Source of the DNA: Alicyclobacillus acidiphilus NBRC 100859
Lineage (GTDB): Bacteria; Bacillota; Bacilli; Alicyclobacillales; Alicyclobacillaceae
Length of the DNA stretch: 64,000 bases
Reading direction: 5' to 3'
Assembly: GCF_001544355.1 (NCBI RefSeq)
Contig: NZ_BCQI01000002.1
Location: 62,001 to 126,000 of the forward strand
Under the pieces are notes generated by a model. It had not been told where the DNA came from and ran no database searches. It saw only the letters and a list, made by a program, of their open reading frames with translations. The translations under genes and the position numbers were made by a program. This document shows positions 18,007 through 26,607 of this stretch, piece after piece. Numbering within the stretch: position 1 is the first letter of the stretch; the number at the start of each line of letters is the position of its first letter.

Positions 18007-18801
18007 ATGGCCACAGCGATTGTCGTGACTTCCGGAAAGGGCGGCGTGGGCAAGACCACATCGACTGCGAATATTGCAACGGCCCTTGCCTTACTGGGAA
18101 AGAGTGTATGCATTGTCGACGCCGATATCGGTTTGCGCAATCTGGATGTCGTCATGGGCTTGGAAAACCGTATCATCTACGACATCGTCGACGTTGCAAA
18201 TGGCGATTGCCGATTGGAGCAAGCGCTGATTCGCGACAAACGGTTTGAACATCTCTCGTTGCTGCCAGCAGCGCAGACGAAAGACAAACGCGCGCTGACC
18301 GAAGACAAAATGCGGGAGTTTGTCGCGAAGTTGAAAGAAACCTATGAATTTGTCGTGATCGACTGCCCCGCAGGTATCGAAGAAGGCTTCAAGGTCGCGG
18401 TGGCTGGCGCGGACGCGGCTATCGTGGTCACGACGCCGGAGAACACCGCCGTCCGAGACGCGGACAGGGTCATTGGGCTGTTGGAGCGGGACAAGCTGGG
18501 GCAGCCGCGGCTCATCGTGAACCGCATTCGCCCAGATATGGTCAAACGCGGCGAGATGTTGGACATCGACGAAATTGTTCAAATGCTGGGCTGCGACTTA
18601 TTGGGGATTGTTCCGGACGACGAGGCGGTCATTCGCAATTCGAATCGCGGCGAGCCCATCGCGATGAATCCGGAGGCGCCGTCCGGCTTGGCGTATCGCA
18701 ACATCGCCCGCAGAATTCTCGGCGATTCGGTGCCGCTGATGTCGCTTGAGAGCAAATCTGGTCTGTGGGGCCGAATGCGCAAATTGATTGGCGGAAGATA
18801 G
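18007..18801 (+). CDS. minD: Septum site-determining ATPase MinD
   Basis: This 264-residue ParA/MinD-type ATPase binds the membrane and recruits MinC. The deviant Walker A motif is SGKGGVGKTTSTANIA (about residues 9-24). VIDCPAGIEEGF marks Walker B, and the C-terminal amphipathic helix GLWGRMRKLIGGR is the membrane-targeting sequence. Length is normal. It is co-transcribed with minC. Confidence 0.98.
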   Translation: MATAIVVTSGKGGVGKTTSTANIATALALLGKSVCIVDADIGLRNLDVVMGLENRIIYDIVDVANGDCRLEQALIRDKRFEHLSLLPAAQTKDKRALTEDKMREFVAKLKETYEFVVIDCPAGIEEGFKVAVAGADAAIVVTTPENTAVRDADRVIGLLERDKLGQPRLIVNRIRPDMVKRGEMLDIDEIVQMLGCDLLGIVPDDEAVIRNSNRGEPIAMNPEAPSGLAYRNIARRILGDSVPLMSLESKSGLWGRMRKLIGGR

Positions 18802-18843
18802 GAAGATAAGAAGCGTACGTGGAACTTCAGCATACTTGTCCTC

Positions 18844-18876
18844 CCTCTCACATAACCATGTGATGTATGTGAGAGG
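18844..18876 (+). promoter_or_regulatory. Hairpin overlapping the ribosome site of spoIVFA
   Basis: Perfect 11-base arms, CCTCTCACATA (18844-18854) and TATGTGAGAGG (18866-18876), are separated by 11 bases. The right arm overlaps the SD AGAGGAGGA before the ATG at 18888, so folding should hinder translation. No T-run follows, so it does not look like a simple terminator. Confidence 0.6.
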
Positions 18877-18887
18877 AGGATACGCCG

Positions 18888-19817
18888 ATGGCTAGTGTCA
18901 AACGGAAATGGCCATGGCAAGTGGGCAAGGCTCGGCATCCGGAATTGAAAGCGGCGGCCGATCCATTCACCACACGAGCGGTCGACGAGTCAGAAGCCCC
19001 GGTTGGTCCGGCGCGTTGGGTCGGAGAATCTGGAACAGATCCGTCTCGCGACGGGTCGAGCGTCGTGTCCAATCTGTCCCCATACGGATTTGCGGAAGAC
19101 GACGCAAGTATGCGCCAGGTCGAAGGCGAAGTCTGGCGGCGGCCCATCGACGTAGAAACGTCTCGCTCGGCGTCCGCGCGCAGGCGTTTCGTGGCGACCA
19201 CAAACGGAGGTCGCAGCAAAGAACCTCATTCAAATCCTTCCTCGAAGTCGACCCATTTTGTCGTGCAACTGTTTTTTGCCGCAGTATTGGTCGGCGTTGG
19301 CTACTTTGTGTCACACGACCCGCGCGTGCCACAAACCGTTGCGTCAGATGCCCAGTCCGTGTTTGCGACGGACTATACGGAGGACGTTCAACCGACCATC
19401 GATCACTGGTTCGCCAAATTGCATATCGCACAGCCCGTTTTCAACGTGGCGACCACGTCTTTGCACGAGCCGATTCACGGCACCATTGTCGACGATTACG
19501 GCGTGAATCATCCGGAAATCTGGTTGTCGGGCAATGCCAATCAGACCGTTCAGGCGGCGGGATCGGGCACCGTGATCACGGTGGTCAAGAGTGGGAATTC
19601 CGATCTCGTGAAATTGGATAACGGCGCGGTTGGGACGACGATCTACGACGGCCTTGGCAGTGTCAACGTGAAAGTGAATGAATACGTCAACGCGGGCGAG
19701 TCCATCGGCCGGCTTCCTTCATCGCCGAGTCATCCGATTCTTCGGTTCTCTGTCGTGAAAGACGGAAAATACGAAAATCCGCACGACTTGATCCGCTTCT
19801 CGGGGAGTTCTTCATGA
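18888..19817 (+). CDS. spoIVFA: Stage IV sporulation protein FA (inhibitor/scaffold of SpoIVFB), M23-like
   Basis: This 309-residue protein has a polar N-terminal cytoplasmic region (about 1-120), one membrane segment (about 125-142, VVQLFFAAVLVGVGYF) and an M23/LytM-like C-terminal domain (about 195-305). The usual catalytic HxH is not evident in the domain, consistent with a non-enzymatic role. SpoIVFA holds SpoIVFB inactive in the outer forespore membrane until SpoIVB cleaves it. spoIVFB overlaps its stop codon by ATGA. Confidence 0.9.
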   Translation: MASVKRKWPWQVGKARHPELKAAADPFTTRAVDESEAPVGPARWVGESGTDPSRDGSSVVSNLSPYGFAEDDASMRQVEGEVWRRPIDVETSRSASARRRFVATTNGGRSKEPHSNPSSKSTHFVVQLFFAAVLVGVGYFVSHDPRVPQTVASDAQSVFATDYTEDVQPTIDHWFAKLHIAQPVFNVATTSLHEPIHGTIVDDYGVNHPEIWLSGNANQTVQAAGSGTVITVVKSGNSDLVKLDNGAVGTTIYDGLGSVNVKVNEYVNAGESIGRLPSSPSHPILRFSVVKDGKYENPHDLIRFSGSSS

Positions 19818-20710
19818 CCGTCGTTCGTCGCCTGGAGCAATCTGTGGGACGTGTGTTCGGCGTTGGGCGGGTGCGCGTGCATCCGCTCTTTTTGGCCTTG
19901 CTGGTCGGCGCATATTGCGTCCATTTGCTGAGCGAAGCCCTCGTCCTCTTTCTGTTTGTCGTTCTCCACGAGTTTGGTCACGCACTCGTCGCCCGATCTC
20001 TGGGGTATGAGGTCGAAGAGGTTGCGCTGCTGCCGTTCGGCGGCGTGGCCCAATTGTCGTACGTGCGTATCGGATTCGAGCCAAGGAATGAAGCCATCGT
20101 CGCGATCGCGGGGCCGTTCGTGAATCTTCTTTGCGTCTTTTGCATCTCGGTGTTGTACGGATTCGGGATGTTGCCGAACTCACTGTATCAGTCGTGCATG
20201 AACGTGAACATGTGGATTGCGACGTTCAACTTGCTGCCCGGACTGCCGCTCGATGGCGGGAGAATTTATCGAGCGGCGCGATCGCGTCATGTCGGGTACG
20301 AGCGGGCGACAAAGGAGGCGTATCACATGTCCATCGGCTTGTCGGCGGCGTTGATGTTCATGGGGTTGTTCGCGCTCTTCAGCGGCAGGCCGCATCTTGG
20401 GATGCTCGTCTTGGGACTCTTCCTGCTCATTGTGGCGTGGCGCGGAAGGCGGGACTTGCGGATGGAGACGATGCGGTTTCTCGACGCGAAACGCCGATTG
20501 GACAACCAGGGCGTGCAGCGGATGCGCACATTCGCCGTCGCGAGCTCAACCCCGATACGGGACGTGGTGGTGCAATTTGCGCCGGATCGGTATCACATTG
20601 TCTATTTGCTGAACGAAGACGGTGTCGTCGAAAGTTTAGTAGAGGAGACGGAACTGCTGGACGCCGTGTTCGAAGGTCGGTGGTTGGAGCCGGTGTCGAC
20701 ACTCAGATAG
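19814..20710 (+). CDS. spoIVFB: Stage IV sporulation intramembrane metalloprotease (pro-sigma-K processing)
   Basis: This 298-residue multi-pass M50-family protease cleaves pro-sigma-K in the mother cell. The zinc motif HEFGHALVARSLG (about residues 53-65) and the third ligand motif NLLPGLPLDGGRIYRA (about 140-155) are both present. The C-terminal ~90 residues form a CBS-like soluble part. The ATG overlaps the spoIVFA stop (ATGA), indicating coupled translation. Confidence 0.95.
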   Translation: MTVVRRLEQSVGRVFGVGRVRVHPLFLALLVGAYCVHLLSEALVLFLFVVLHEFGHALVARSLGYEVEEVALLPFGGVAQLSYVRIGFEPRNEAIVAIAGPFVNLLCVFCISVLYGFGMLPNSLYQSCMNVNMWIATFNLLPGLPLDGGRIYRAARSRHVGYERATKEAYHMSIGLSAALMFMGLFALFSGRPHLGMLVLGLFLLIVAWRGRRDLRMETMRFLDAKRRLDNQGVQRMRTFAVASSTPIRDVVVQFAPDRYHIVYLLNEDGVVESLVEETELLDAVFEGRWLEPVSTLR

Positions 20711-20742
20711 TTTTGGTTTGTGCGAAGTTCGTTTGCGCGAAG

Positions 20743-20771
20743 TTGCACACTGCCATAAGCCGTGTTATCAT
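20743..20771 (+). promoter_or_regulatory. Sigma-A promoter of the rplU operon
   Basis: TTGCAC (20743-20748) and TATCAT (20766-20771) have an ideal 17-base spacing. The start would be near 20778, giving a leader of about 90 bases before rplU. Confidence 0.65.
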
Positions 20772-20777
20772 AGTTCG

Positions 20778-20869
20778 GTATATGTGCACTACAACCGCAT
20801 GTGTTGGGTTTTGAAATGGACATGGTCCATACCCAGCTTAGCGAGTCTGAGTGAGGGAGACAAACGACT
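20778..20869 (+). promoter_or_regulatory. 5' leader of rplU, possible L21-leader regulatory RNA
   Basis: The leader contains ATGGACATGGTCCAT (20816-20830), a short self-complementary stretch, before the GTGAGGGAGA ribosome site. Bacillales commonly have an autogenous L21 leader here. I could not confirm its full structure by eye. Confidence 0.35.
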
Positions 20870-21181
20870 ATGTATGCAATTGTTGAAACAGGCGGCAAGC
20901 AATTCAAAGTAAGCCAGGGCGACACCATTTACGTGGAGAAACTCGAAGGTGAAGTCGGTTCGAGCATCGTCCTCGACAAGGTGTTTCTTGTCCAGAACGA
21001 CTCTGCGTTGAAGGTTGGCACGCCGTACGTTGAGGGCGCGCAAGTTGTCGCGAAAGTGCTTGAGCACGGCCGTGGCAAGAAGATTGTGGTATTTAAGTAC
21101 AAGTCGAAGAAGAATTATCACAAGAAGCAAGGACATCGTCAGCCGTATACGAAGCTGTCGATTGAAGCAATCAACGGCTGA
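20870..21181 (+). CDS. rplU: 50S ribosomal protein L21
   Basis: The 103-residue protein begins [20 protein letters not shown] and ends with the conserved [19 protein letters not shown] region. L21 binds 23S rRNA in the large subunit. Its stop codon overlaps the start of the next gene (TGATG), so translation of Prp is coupled. Confidence 0.99.
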   Translation: MYAIVETGGKQFKVSQGDTIYVEKLEGEVGSSIVLDKVFLVQNDSALKVGTPYVEGAQVVAKVLEHGRGKKIVVFKYKSKKNYHKKQGHRQPYTKLSIEAING

Positions 21182-21501
21182 TGATTCATTTCGATATTCT
21201 GCAGCGCGGCAGTGCGGTACTGGGATTTCGCGTCCGCGGCCATGCCGGGTTTTCCGAAGCTGGAACCGATATCGTTTGCGCTGCGGTGAGTGTGTTGGTC
21301 TATAATACGATCAATTCCTGTGAACGATTCGCGGGTGTGTCGCTTGAGGTGTCGGATGTCGGCGATACATTGAGTTGTCGGTTGCCGAGTCAACCGACGG
21401 ACGGTGTTCGATTGCTTGTCAACAGCCTGTTTTACGGCGTCGAGCAGATTGCTGAACAATATCCGGAATATGTCCGCCTGCGTACGGTGAATGCGAAATA
21501 A
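21181..21501 (+). CDS. prp: Ribosomal-processing cysteine protease Prp
   Basis: This 106-residue protein lies between rplU and rpmA, the YsxB position. The catalytic pair is visible as His in VRGHAGF (about residue 22) and Cys in DIVCAAVSV (about residue 34). In Firmicutes Prp removes the N-terminal extension of L27. The L27 encoded next door has such an extension. Confidence 0.95.
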   Translation: MIHFDILQRGSAVLGFRVRGHAGFSEAGTDIVCAAVSVLVYNTINSCERFAGVSLEVSDVGDTLSCRLPSQPTDGVRLLVNSLFYGVEQIAEQYPEYVRLRTVNAK

Positions 21502-21522
21502 GTCCTGAAAGGGTTGAGATGT

Positions 21523-21822
21523 ATGTTGATGATGAACCTGCAACGTTTTGCTCATAAGAAGGGTGTCTCGTCCACCCGAAATGGCCGCGATTCTATCGCG
21601 AAGCGTCTTGGCGTAAAAGAGCCGGACGGCAAGGTAGTAACAGCTGGCAGCATCTTGGTTCGTCAGCGCGGTACGAAGATTCATCCAGGGCTCAACGTCG
21701 GCATCGGCAAGGACGACACGTTGTTTGCAAAAGTGGAAGGCCGTGTGCGGTTCGAGAAGTTCGGCGCTGATCGTAAGCGAGTGAGCATCTATCCGGTTGC
21801 CGCTGAAGTCGCAGCGCAATAA
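21523..21822 (+). CDS. rpmA: 50S ribosomal protein L27 with Prp-cleaved N-terminal extension
   Basis: The 99-residue precursor starts [20 protein letters not shown]. The segment LQRFA before HKKG fits the Firmicute cleavage motif (xLQFFA-like), so mature L27 would start HKKG. ATG 21523 is chosen because it gives the usual short leader. A TTG at 21514 would add three residues. L27 reaches toward the peptidyl transferase centre. Confidence 0.97.
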   Translation: MLMMNLQRFAHKKGVSSTRNGRDSIAKRLGVKEPDGKVVTAGSILVRQRGTKIHPGLNVGIGKDDTLFAKVEGRVRFEKFGADRKRVSIYPVAAEVAAQ

Positions 21823-21854
21823 TTTTTGGATAAGGCGGTTTTGTAACGCCAACA

Positions 21855-21905
21855 GCGGGGCTGCTCCAACGGCACGTCGAGTGCTCGATGGTCAGCCCTT
21901 TTTAC
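21855..21905 (+). terminator. Probable terminator after rpmA
   Basis: GGGCTG near 21858 pairs with CAGCCC near 21894, with a smaller TCGAG/CTCGA helix inside, followed by TTTTT. It separates the ribosomal genes from spo0B. Confidence 0.6.
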
Positions 21906-21960
21906 ATATCGGCACGTGTGGGAAGCAGTTCTGTTATTCACGGAGGGACGAAGCGGGAGG

Positions 21961-22410
21961 ATGGATGAACACATATCAACGGCGGGAATCTTTCGCCGAC
22001 ATCGGCACGACGTGTTGAACGAGTTGCAAATCATTCGCGGATATATGCAAATTGGCCGTCATGATGAAGCGATGCGGGTTGTCGACCGAATGGCGAAATG
22101 GTTGCAGTCATTGACACAATGGCAGGTTAACGGCGGAGAGTTTGGCGAACAATTGATGTGGATAGCGTCGACATGTCCGCACGTGAAACTGGTTGACATT
22201 GAGATCGACGCGCCTGACGAATCATCGGTCAACGCGTTCGCGGCGTGGATGCGCGAAGCGAATGAGACGCTTGGCATGAGGGGGCTGCGAGGCGAGATTT
22301 CCGTTCGCCTGGCGGGGAACACCGGACGTGTGTCGTTCAGTCCTTCCGATGAAGTGGAACTCATTGAAGCGTGGCAAGCCGCTTATCCGAATATTGAATT
22401 TCTTGAGTAG
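21961..22410 (+). CDS. spo0B: Spo0B-type sporulation phosphotransferase
   Basis: This 149-residue protein occupies the spo0B position between rpmA and obg. The segment [21 protein letters not shown] has the phospho-accepting histidine (in HDVLNELQ) and the helix of the Spo0B four-helix bundle. Spo0B passes phosphate from Spo0F to Spo0A. The protein is shorter than B. subtilis Spo0B, with a reduced C-terminal domain. The ATG at 21961 lies directly after GGGAGG, with a better spaced GGAGGG 13 bases up, so the start is not certain. Confidence 0.85.
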   Translation: MDEHISTAGIFRRHRHDVLNELQIIRGYMQIGRHDEAMRVVDRMAKWLQSLTQWQVNGGEFGEQLMWIASTCPHVKLVDIEIDAPDESSVNAFAAWMREANETLGMRGLRGEISVRLAGNTGRVSFSPSDEVELIEAWQAAYPNIEFLE

Positions 22411-22424
22411 GGTGGTTCATTCTC

Positions 22425-23708
22425 ATGTTTACCGATCACGCGAGTATTTACGTGAAAGGCGGCGATGGAGGCAACGGGATCGTCTCCTATCGCAGAGAGA
22501 AGTACGTTCCTTTGGGCGGGCCTGCGGGCGGCGACGGTGGTAAGGGCGGCGACGTCGTCTTCGTGGTGGACGAAGGGCTGCGCACGTTGATTGATTTCCG
22601 CTATCAGCGCCACTTCAAAGCGTCACCGGGTGAACCAGGCGGGACGAAGAACAAGCATGGCGCCAACGCAGACGACATGTTGGTCAAGGTGCCGCCCGGC
22701 ACGGTCGTTCGCGATGCGAAGACGGGCGAGTTTCTCGGCGACCTCACGAAACACGGGGATCGGCTGGTCGTCGCGCGCGGCGGTCGCGGCGGTCGCGGCA
22801 ACACGCGGTTTGCGACATCTGTGAACAAGGCGCCGGACATGGCGGAAAAAGGTGAGCCAGGCGAGGAGCGGTGGCTCGATCTCGAGTTGCGCGTGTTGGC
22901 CGACGTCGGTCTGGTTGGTTTTCCATCCGTCGGCAAATCGACGCTTTTGGCTGCGGTCACGAGAGCCCGCCCCAAAGTCGGCGCGTATCACTTCACCACG
23001 CTGAATCCGGAACTTGGCGTCGTGGAGACTGCGGATGGCCGAGATTTCGTGATTGCTGATCTTCCCGGACTGATTGAAGGCGCACACGAGGGCCATGGAC
23101 TGGGCCACGAATTCCTCCGACATGTGCAGCGGACGAAGGTCATTGTGCACGTGATCGACGCTGCGGCGGTGGACGGTCGCGATCCGGTGGAGGATTACCG
23201 CATCATCGAAGAGGAACTGCGAGCTTACGACCCTGCCCTGGCGGATCGTCCGCGGCTGGTCGCCGCGAACAAGATGGATCTTCCCGACGCCGAGGCTGGT
23301 CTCGAGCGGTTCCGTCAAGCGTATCCCGAGCTGGAAGTGTTCCCGATTTCGGGTGCCACCCATCAGGGATTGGACCCGCTGCTGCGCCGTCTTGCCACCA
23401 TCCTTGACGAACTGCCGGACGTGTCCGAAAGCGTGATAAAGGAAGAGGCGGACGAGTCGTCGCACAAGGTGTATCGCCTGGAACGAAAAGAGCCGTTCGT
23501 CATCGAGCGGCAGGGCAACGAATTTGTGGTCAAGAGCGAGGAACTGGAGAAGCTCGTCAAGATGACGAACTTTCAACAATTCGACGCCGTTAAGCGTTTT
23601 CAGCGTATTTTGAAGCTGCGCGGCGTGGATGACGGACTGCGCAAACGCGGAGCGAAGGACGGCGACAGCATCCGCATTGGCGACATGGTGTTTGACTTTG
23701 TGGAATGA
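22425..23708 (+). CDS. obg: Obg-family GTPase (ribosome assembly, CgtA)
   Basis: This 427-residue GTPase has the glycine-rich Obg fold (about 1-158), a G domain with G1 GFPSVGKST (about 165), G3 [20 protein letters not shown] and G4 NKMD, and a C-terminal OCT domain (about 350-427). It acts in large ribosomal subunit assembly and is linked to sporulation and stress in Bacillus. It lies 14 bases after spo0B, as in Bacillus. Confidence 0.98.
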   Translation: MFTDHASIYVKGGDGGNGIVSYRREKYVPLGGPAGGDGGKGGDVVFVVDEGLRTLIDFRYQRHFKASPGEPGGTKNKHGANADDMLVKVPPGTVVRDAKTGEFLGDLTKHGDRLVVARGGRGGRGNTRFATSVNKAPDMAEKGEPGEERWLDLELRVLADVGLVGFPSVGKSTLLAAVTRARPKVGAYHFTTLNPELGVVETADGRDFVIADLPGLIEGAHEGHGLGHEFLRHVQRTKVIVHVIDAAAVDGRDPVEDYRIIEEELRAYDPALADRPRLVAANKMDLPDAEAGLERFRQAYPELEVFPISGATHQGLDPLLRRLATILDELPDVSESVIKEEADESSHKVYRLERKEPFVIERQGNEFVVKSEELEKLVKMTNFQQFDAVKRFQRILKLRGVDDGLRKRGAKDGDSIRIGDMVFDFVE

Positions 23709-23718
23709 AAGTCGGTCT

Positions 23719-24075
23719 GTGTATCCCGCTGCGCTGCTGGCCGCGTTAGTGGACCACGCGATCGCGGCGTGGCCGAACGAGTGTGTCGGTCTGGTCGTGT
23801 CGCGAGGTGATCGGGCGTGGGCGATTCCGCTTCCGGCAGCCGCCTCGCCGACGCAGGTGTGGGCCTTGGAAGACTGGCTGATCTCCACGCTGTATTCCCT
23901 CGAAGACGCGGGTATCCCGATTCTTGCCGCGTATCACAGCCATCCGGGCGGTCTCGCCGCACCCAGCGAAGCGGACGTCCACTTTGCTGCGACAGCCCGG
24001 GACCATATCCTTTTGGTGAAAACGAACGGCACATTTATTCCGAAGGTATTTACCTGGACAGCAGATTTGAAATGA
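23719..24075 (+). CDS. JAMM/MPN-domain metalloprotease-like protein
   Basis: This protein of about 118 residues carries a full JAMM motif: a glutamate in NECVGLV (about residue 20) and HSHPGGLAAPSEADV (about residue 78). Such Mec/JAB proteins often cut peptide or isopeptide bonds, for example from sulfur-carrier proteins; the substrate here is unknown. The start is unsure: GTG 23719 is chosen, 10 bases after the obg stop, with no clear SD. The frame extends upstream inside obg to 23629. B. subtilis has pheB/pheA after obg instead. Confidence 0.75.
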   Translation: MYPAALLAALVDHAIAAWPNECVGLVVSRGDRAWAIPLPAAASPTQVWALEDWLISTLYSLEDAGIPILAAYHSHPGGLAAPSEADVHFAATARDHILLVKTNGTFIPKVFTWTADLK

Positions 24076-24144
24076 GTTTGTAAATATATCCAAAAGTGTA
24101 TGAGGTTGCTGCTTCAGAGAACAGGCGACAAGGGCGATCAAGCG

Positions 24145-24171
24145 AACTCCTTTTCCAAGCGGAAAGGAGTT
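24145..24171 (+). promoter_or_regulatory. Hairpin containing the comGA ribosome site
   Basis: AACTCCTTTTCC (24145-24156) pairs with GGAAAGGAGTT (24161-24171) around an AAGC loop with one bulged T. The right arm contains the SD of comGA (AAGGAG, 24164-24169). It is followed by GTTTG, so it could serve both as terminator for the obg unit and as a translation gate. Confidence 0.6.
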
Positions 24172-24178
24172 GTTTGTC

Positions 24179-25156
24179 ATGGAAGCATTGACCACTGCAC
24201 GCATGGTCCACGATATTCTCGACAGCGCAATCCAAATCGGCGGTACCGATGTCCACATGGTACTGCTGGGCTCCACTGTCACGGTGTCATGCCGAGTGAA
24301 CGGAAAAGCGACATCCATTGCCCAATTTCTCCATTTAGGGGAAGAGTTGATCCGGCGTTTCAAGGCCTTGGCCCGCCTCGACGTCACGACGCGACACACG
24401 CCACAGGAAGGCAGCTTTGCTTGGGAGACCGCCACATCACGCGTTCGCATCCGGATCTCCTGTGTCCCGATCTACGGCGGCGAGTCGATTGTGCTGAGGA
24501 TCCTGCCAAGCGGCGGCGAAGTGAAGGCGTTCGAAGATCTTGGCTTCACGCGAGACCAATTGGCCACGTTGGAACGGTGGATGTACTTGGAGTCCGGCAT
24601 GATTGTGATCTCCGGAAGAACGGGAGTCGGCAAGACGACCACGTTGTACAGTTTTATGGAAGAATACGCCAGGCGGGGACGTCAAGTGTTCAGCATCGAG
24701 GATCCAGTCGAAATCCCGTTGCCGCATTGTCGGCAGATTGAGATCCACCAGCGTTCTGCGTTCGGCTACGCGGAAGCGCTGCGCGCGCTTCTGCGTCAAG
24801 ACCCTGACGTTGTGATGATTGGAGAGATTCGCGACTTCGAGACGGCGCACGTGGCGTGCCAGGCCGCTCTCACGGGGAGGTTGGTGCTGGCGACCACACA
24901 TGCAGATGGCCGAGAGGGGACCGTGCGTCGACTGGTCGACTTGGGCGTCGAACAAGTTCTCGTGCACGACGTACTGCGCGGCGTGATCGTGCAGCGACAA
25001 CATGGTCGAAACGACGCCTTGCCCGTCGGCGGGAGCTACGTGTTGGAGTCGGCCGGTTGGCTGTCGGCGCAGCGGGCGTTGCCGCACAGCGACCGGCAAC
25101 GGTCGCGGGAGCCGTTGTGGGCGCGCGACGCGTCACAAGGTTGGTTCGAGACATGA
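24179..25156 (+). CDS. comGA: Competence pseudopilus traffic ATPase ComGA
   Basis: This 325-residue PilB/GspE-type ATPase powers assembly of the ComG pseudopilus for DNA uptake. Walker A is SGRTGVGKTTTLYS (about residues 145-158). The Asp box is near FSIEDPVE, Walker B is PDVVMIGEIRDFETA, and the His box is TTHADGREGTV. It lacks the C-terminal tetracysteine zinc motif of many GspE proteins. ATG 24179 lies 9 bases after AAGGAG. It starts a seven-gene operon running into aroK. Confidence 0.95.
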   Translation: MEALTTARMVHDILDSAIQIGGTDVHMVLLGSTVTVSCRVNGKATSIAQFLHLGEELIRRFKALARLDVTTRHTPQEGSFAWETATSRVRIRISCVPIYGGESIVLRILPSGGEVKAFEDLGFTRDQLATLERWMYLESGMIVISGRTGVGKTTTLYSFMEEYARRGRQVFSIEDPVEIPLPHCRQIEIHQRSAFGYAEALRALLRQDPDVVMIGEIRDFETAHVACQAALTGRLVLATTHADGREGTVRRLVDLGVEQVLVHDVLRGVIVQRQHGRNDALPVGGSYVLESAGWLSAQRALPHSDRQRSREPLWARDASQGWFET

Positions 25157-26202
25157 AGCAGCGGACGAAGCGGCCTTGGCTGCGCGCGCAGGGGCGTTTC
25201 CGGCGGGAACGGGCCTTGGCACGCATGCTGGACTACGCCGGGCAAATGCTGGACGCCGGGATCGATATTCGCAAGGCGTTTGAGATTGCGTCGGCCACAG
25301 GCGCGGACGAGGCACGTGAGATGGCGCAGGACGTTGTCCGGCGATTGGAGCAGGGACGCTTGCTGTCAGGCGCGTTCGCTTCGCATCTGAGTCCGTTTGA
25401 TCACGCGATTCTCGTCAGCGCGGAGCATACTGGACAGTTCGCCAACGGCTTGCGCGAATGTGCGGGTCGGATGACCAGCAGGCACGCGTGGCTGGAGCGC
25501 ACGGTGAAGACCGCAGCGTACCCATGCGCACTCTACGTCGGTTGCTGCTGTCTCGCCGTCTTCGTACGGCTTCGTGTGCTGCCCGAATTGCGCGGTTTGG
25601 AGTTGCAGTTGGCAACTGTCGGCGGCGGAGGCGCGATGTGGCACGCGGTGACCCTGTTGCCGCTCGTTTGTCTGTTTGGCTTGACTGGATTGCCTGTCGC
25701 GTATGTCCTGGCATACGGCATCCGCCGTCGCACGACGCTCACCATCCGACTTCCGCTCGATGGACTCCGACGTTTACTCGTCACAGAGCGGTTTGCGTAT
25801 CAACTCGCCGTTCTGCTTGGGGCGGGTTTGACGCTGGTGGACGCGCTGCAAATCGCGGAACGTACGATTCCGACCGAGGTGCGAACCAGGGTGGGCGATA
25901 CACGCCCGTATTCGGAGGCGATTTTGGCTGGCGAAGTGTTGTCCCGTCTGTTGGCTCGCTCACCGCATATCGACCGACTGCTGGTGGAACTGACGGAAAT
26001 CGGCGAGCGTACAGGCGATCTCGCAGACAGCATGCAGCGGGCGGCGTCATTGATGCAGCAGCGAATCGAGGCGCAGCTTGAGACCCTGTCGAGATGGCTG
26101 GAGCCGTGTTTAACCGTCGTGATGGGAGGTGTTGTCGGCAGCACGGTCTTCAGTGTGTTCGGGCCCATGTACCAAACGATTGGACAACTAGGCAACAGTT
26201 GA
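25153..26202 (+). CDS. comGB: Competence type II secretion F-domain protein ComGB
   Basis: This 349-residue polytopic platform protein of the pseudopilus has two F-type repeats (about residues 20-150 and 215-345). Each has the pattern ending in helical SAEHTGQFANGL or LTEIGERTGDLADSM, with three membrane helices. The ATG overlaps the comGA stop (ATGA), giving coupled translation. A longer open frame upstream inside comGA is not needed. Confidence 0.93.
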   Translation: MKQRTKRPWLRAQGRFRRERALARMLDYAGQMLDAGIDIRKAFEIASATGADEAREMAQDVVRRLEQGRLLSGAFASHLSPFDHAILVSAEHTGQFANGLRECAGRMTSRHAWLERTVKTAAYPCALYVGCCCLAVFVRLRVLPELRGLELQLATVGGGGAMWHAVTLLPLVCLFGLTGLPVAYVLAYGIRRRTTLTIRLPLDGLRRLLVTERFAYQLAVLLGAGLTLVDALQIAERTIPTEVRTRVGDTRPYSEAILAGEVLSRLLARSPHIDRLLVELTEIGERTGDLADSMQRAASLMQQRIEAQLETLSRWLEPCLTVVMGGVVGSTVFSVFGPMYQTIGQLGNS

Positions 26203-26214
26203 GGAGGCATCGGC

Positions 26215-26607
26215 ATGGATGGTGAACATCCGTACGTCAAAGCCGTCGGCGCGACGCGCGTCAAGCGGGTTGAAAGAAACGGATTCAGCTTGTTGGAATT
26301 GATGGTTGCCGTCGTCATCGTCGCAATCATGATCAGCCTCATCACGCCGCAGTTGATGAACGCGTCGACGAAGGCGCAGGATACGGCGTGTCAAGGGAAT
26401 ATTCGAACCATTTCGGCCGCGTTGGCAGAATACAACTTGCTGCATCAAGCGCTTCCAACCGGCAGTTCGGCGGAACAGTTGCAAACGTTGGTATCGGAGC
26501 AACTGCTGTCGAACGACGCCCTGTCCGGCGCTTACAACATCGTCGATCCGAGTCCGGACAATATTTCGGTGACGTGCGCCTCCGGAGGCTCCCAAAGTGG
26601 CTCGTAG
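26215..26607 (+). CDS. comGC: Major competence pseudopilin ComGC
   Basis: This 130-residue prepilin has an N-terminal basic leader and the ComC cleavage motif NG|FSLLELMVAVVIVAIM near residue 23, with E5 present. It is the main subunit of the pseudopilus. Four cysteines or fewer lie in the C-terminal half. The ATG follows GAGGAGG. The leader of about 23 residues is longer than in B. subtilis ComGC. Confidence 0.92.
   Translation: MDGEHPYVKAVGATRVKRVERNGFSLLELMVAVVIVAIMISLITPQLMNASTKAQDTACQGNIRTISAALAEYNLLHQALPTGSSAEQLQTLVSEQLLSNDALSGAYNIVDPSPDNISVTCASGGSQSGS

Noticed and set aside
22623-23888. A 421-codon minus-strand frame opposite obg
   Set aside because: Obg on the plus strand has every GTPase motif; the minus frame has none.
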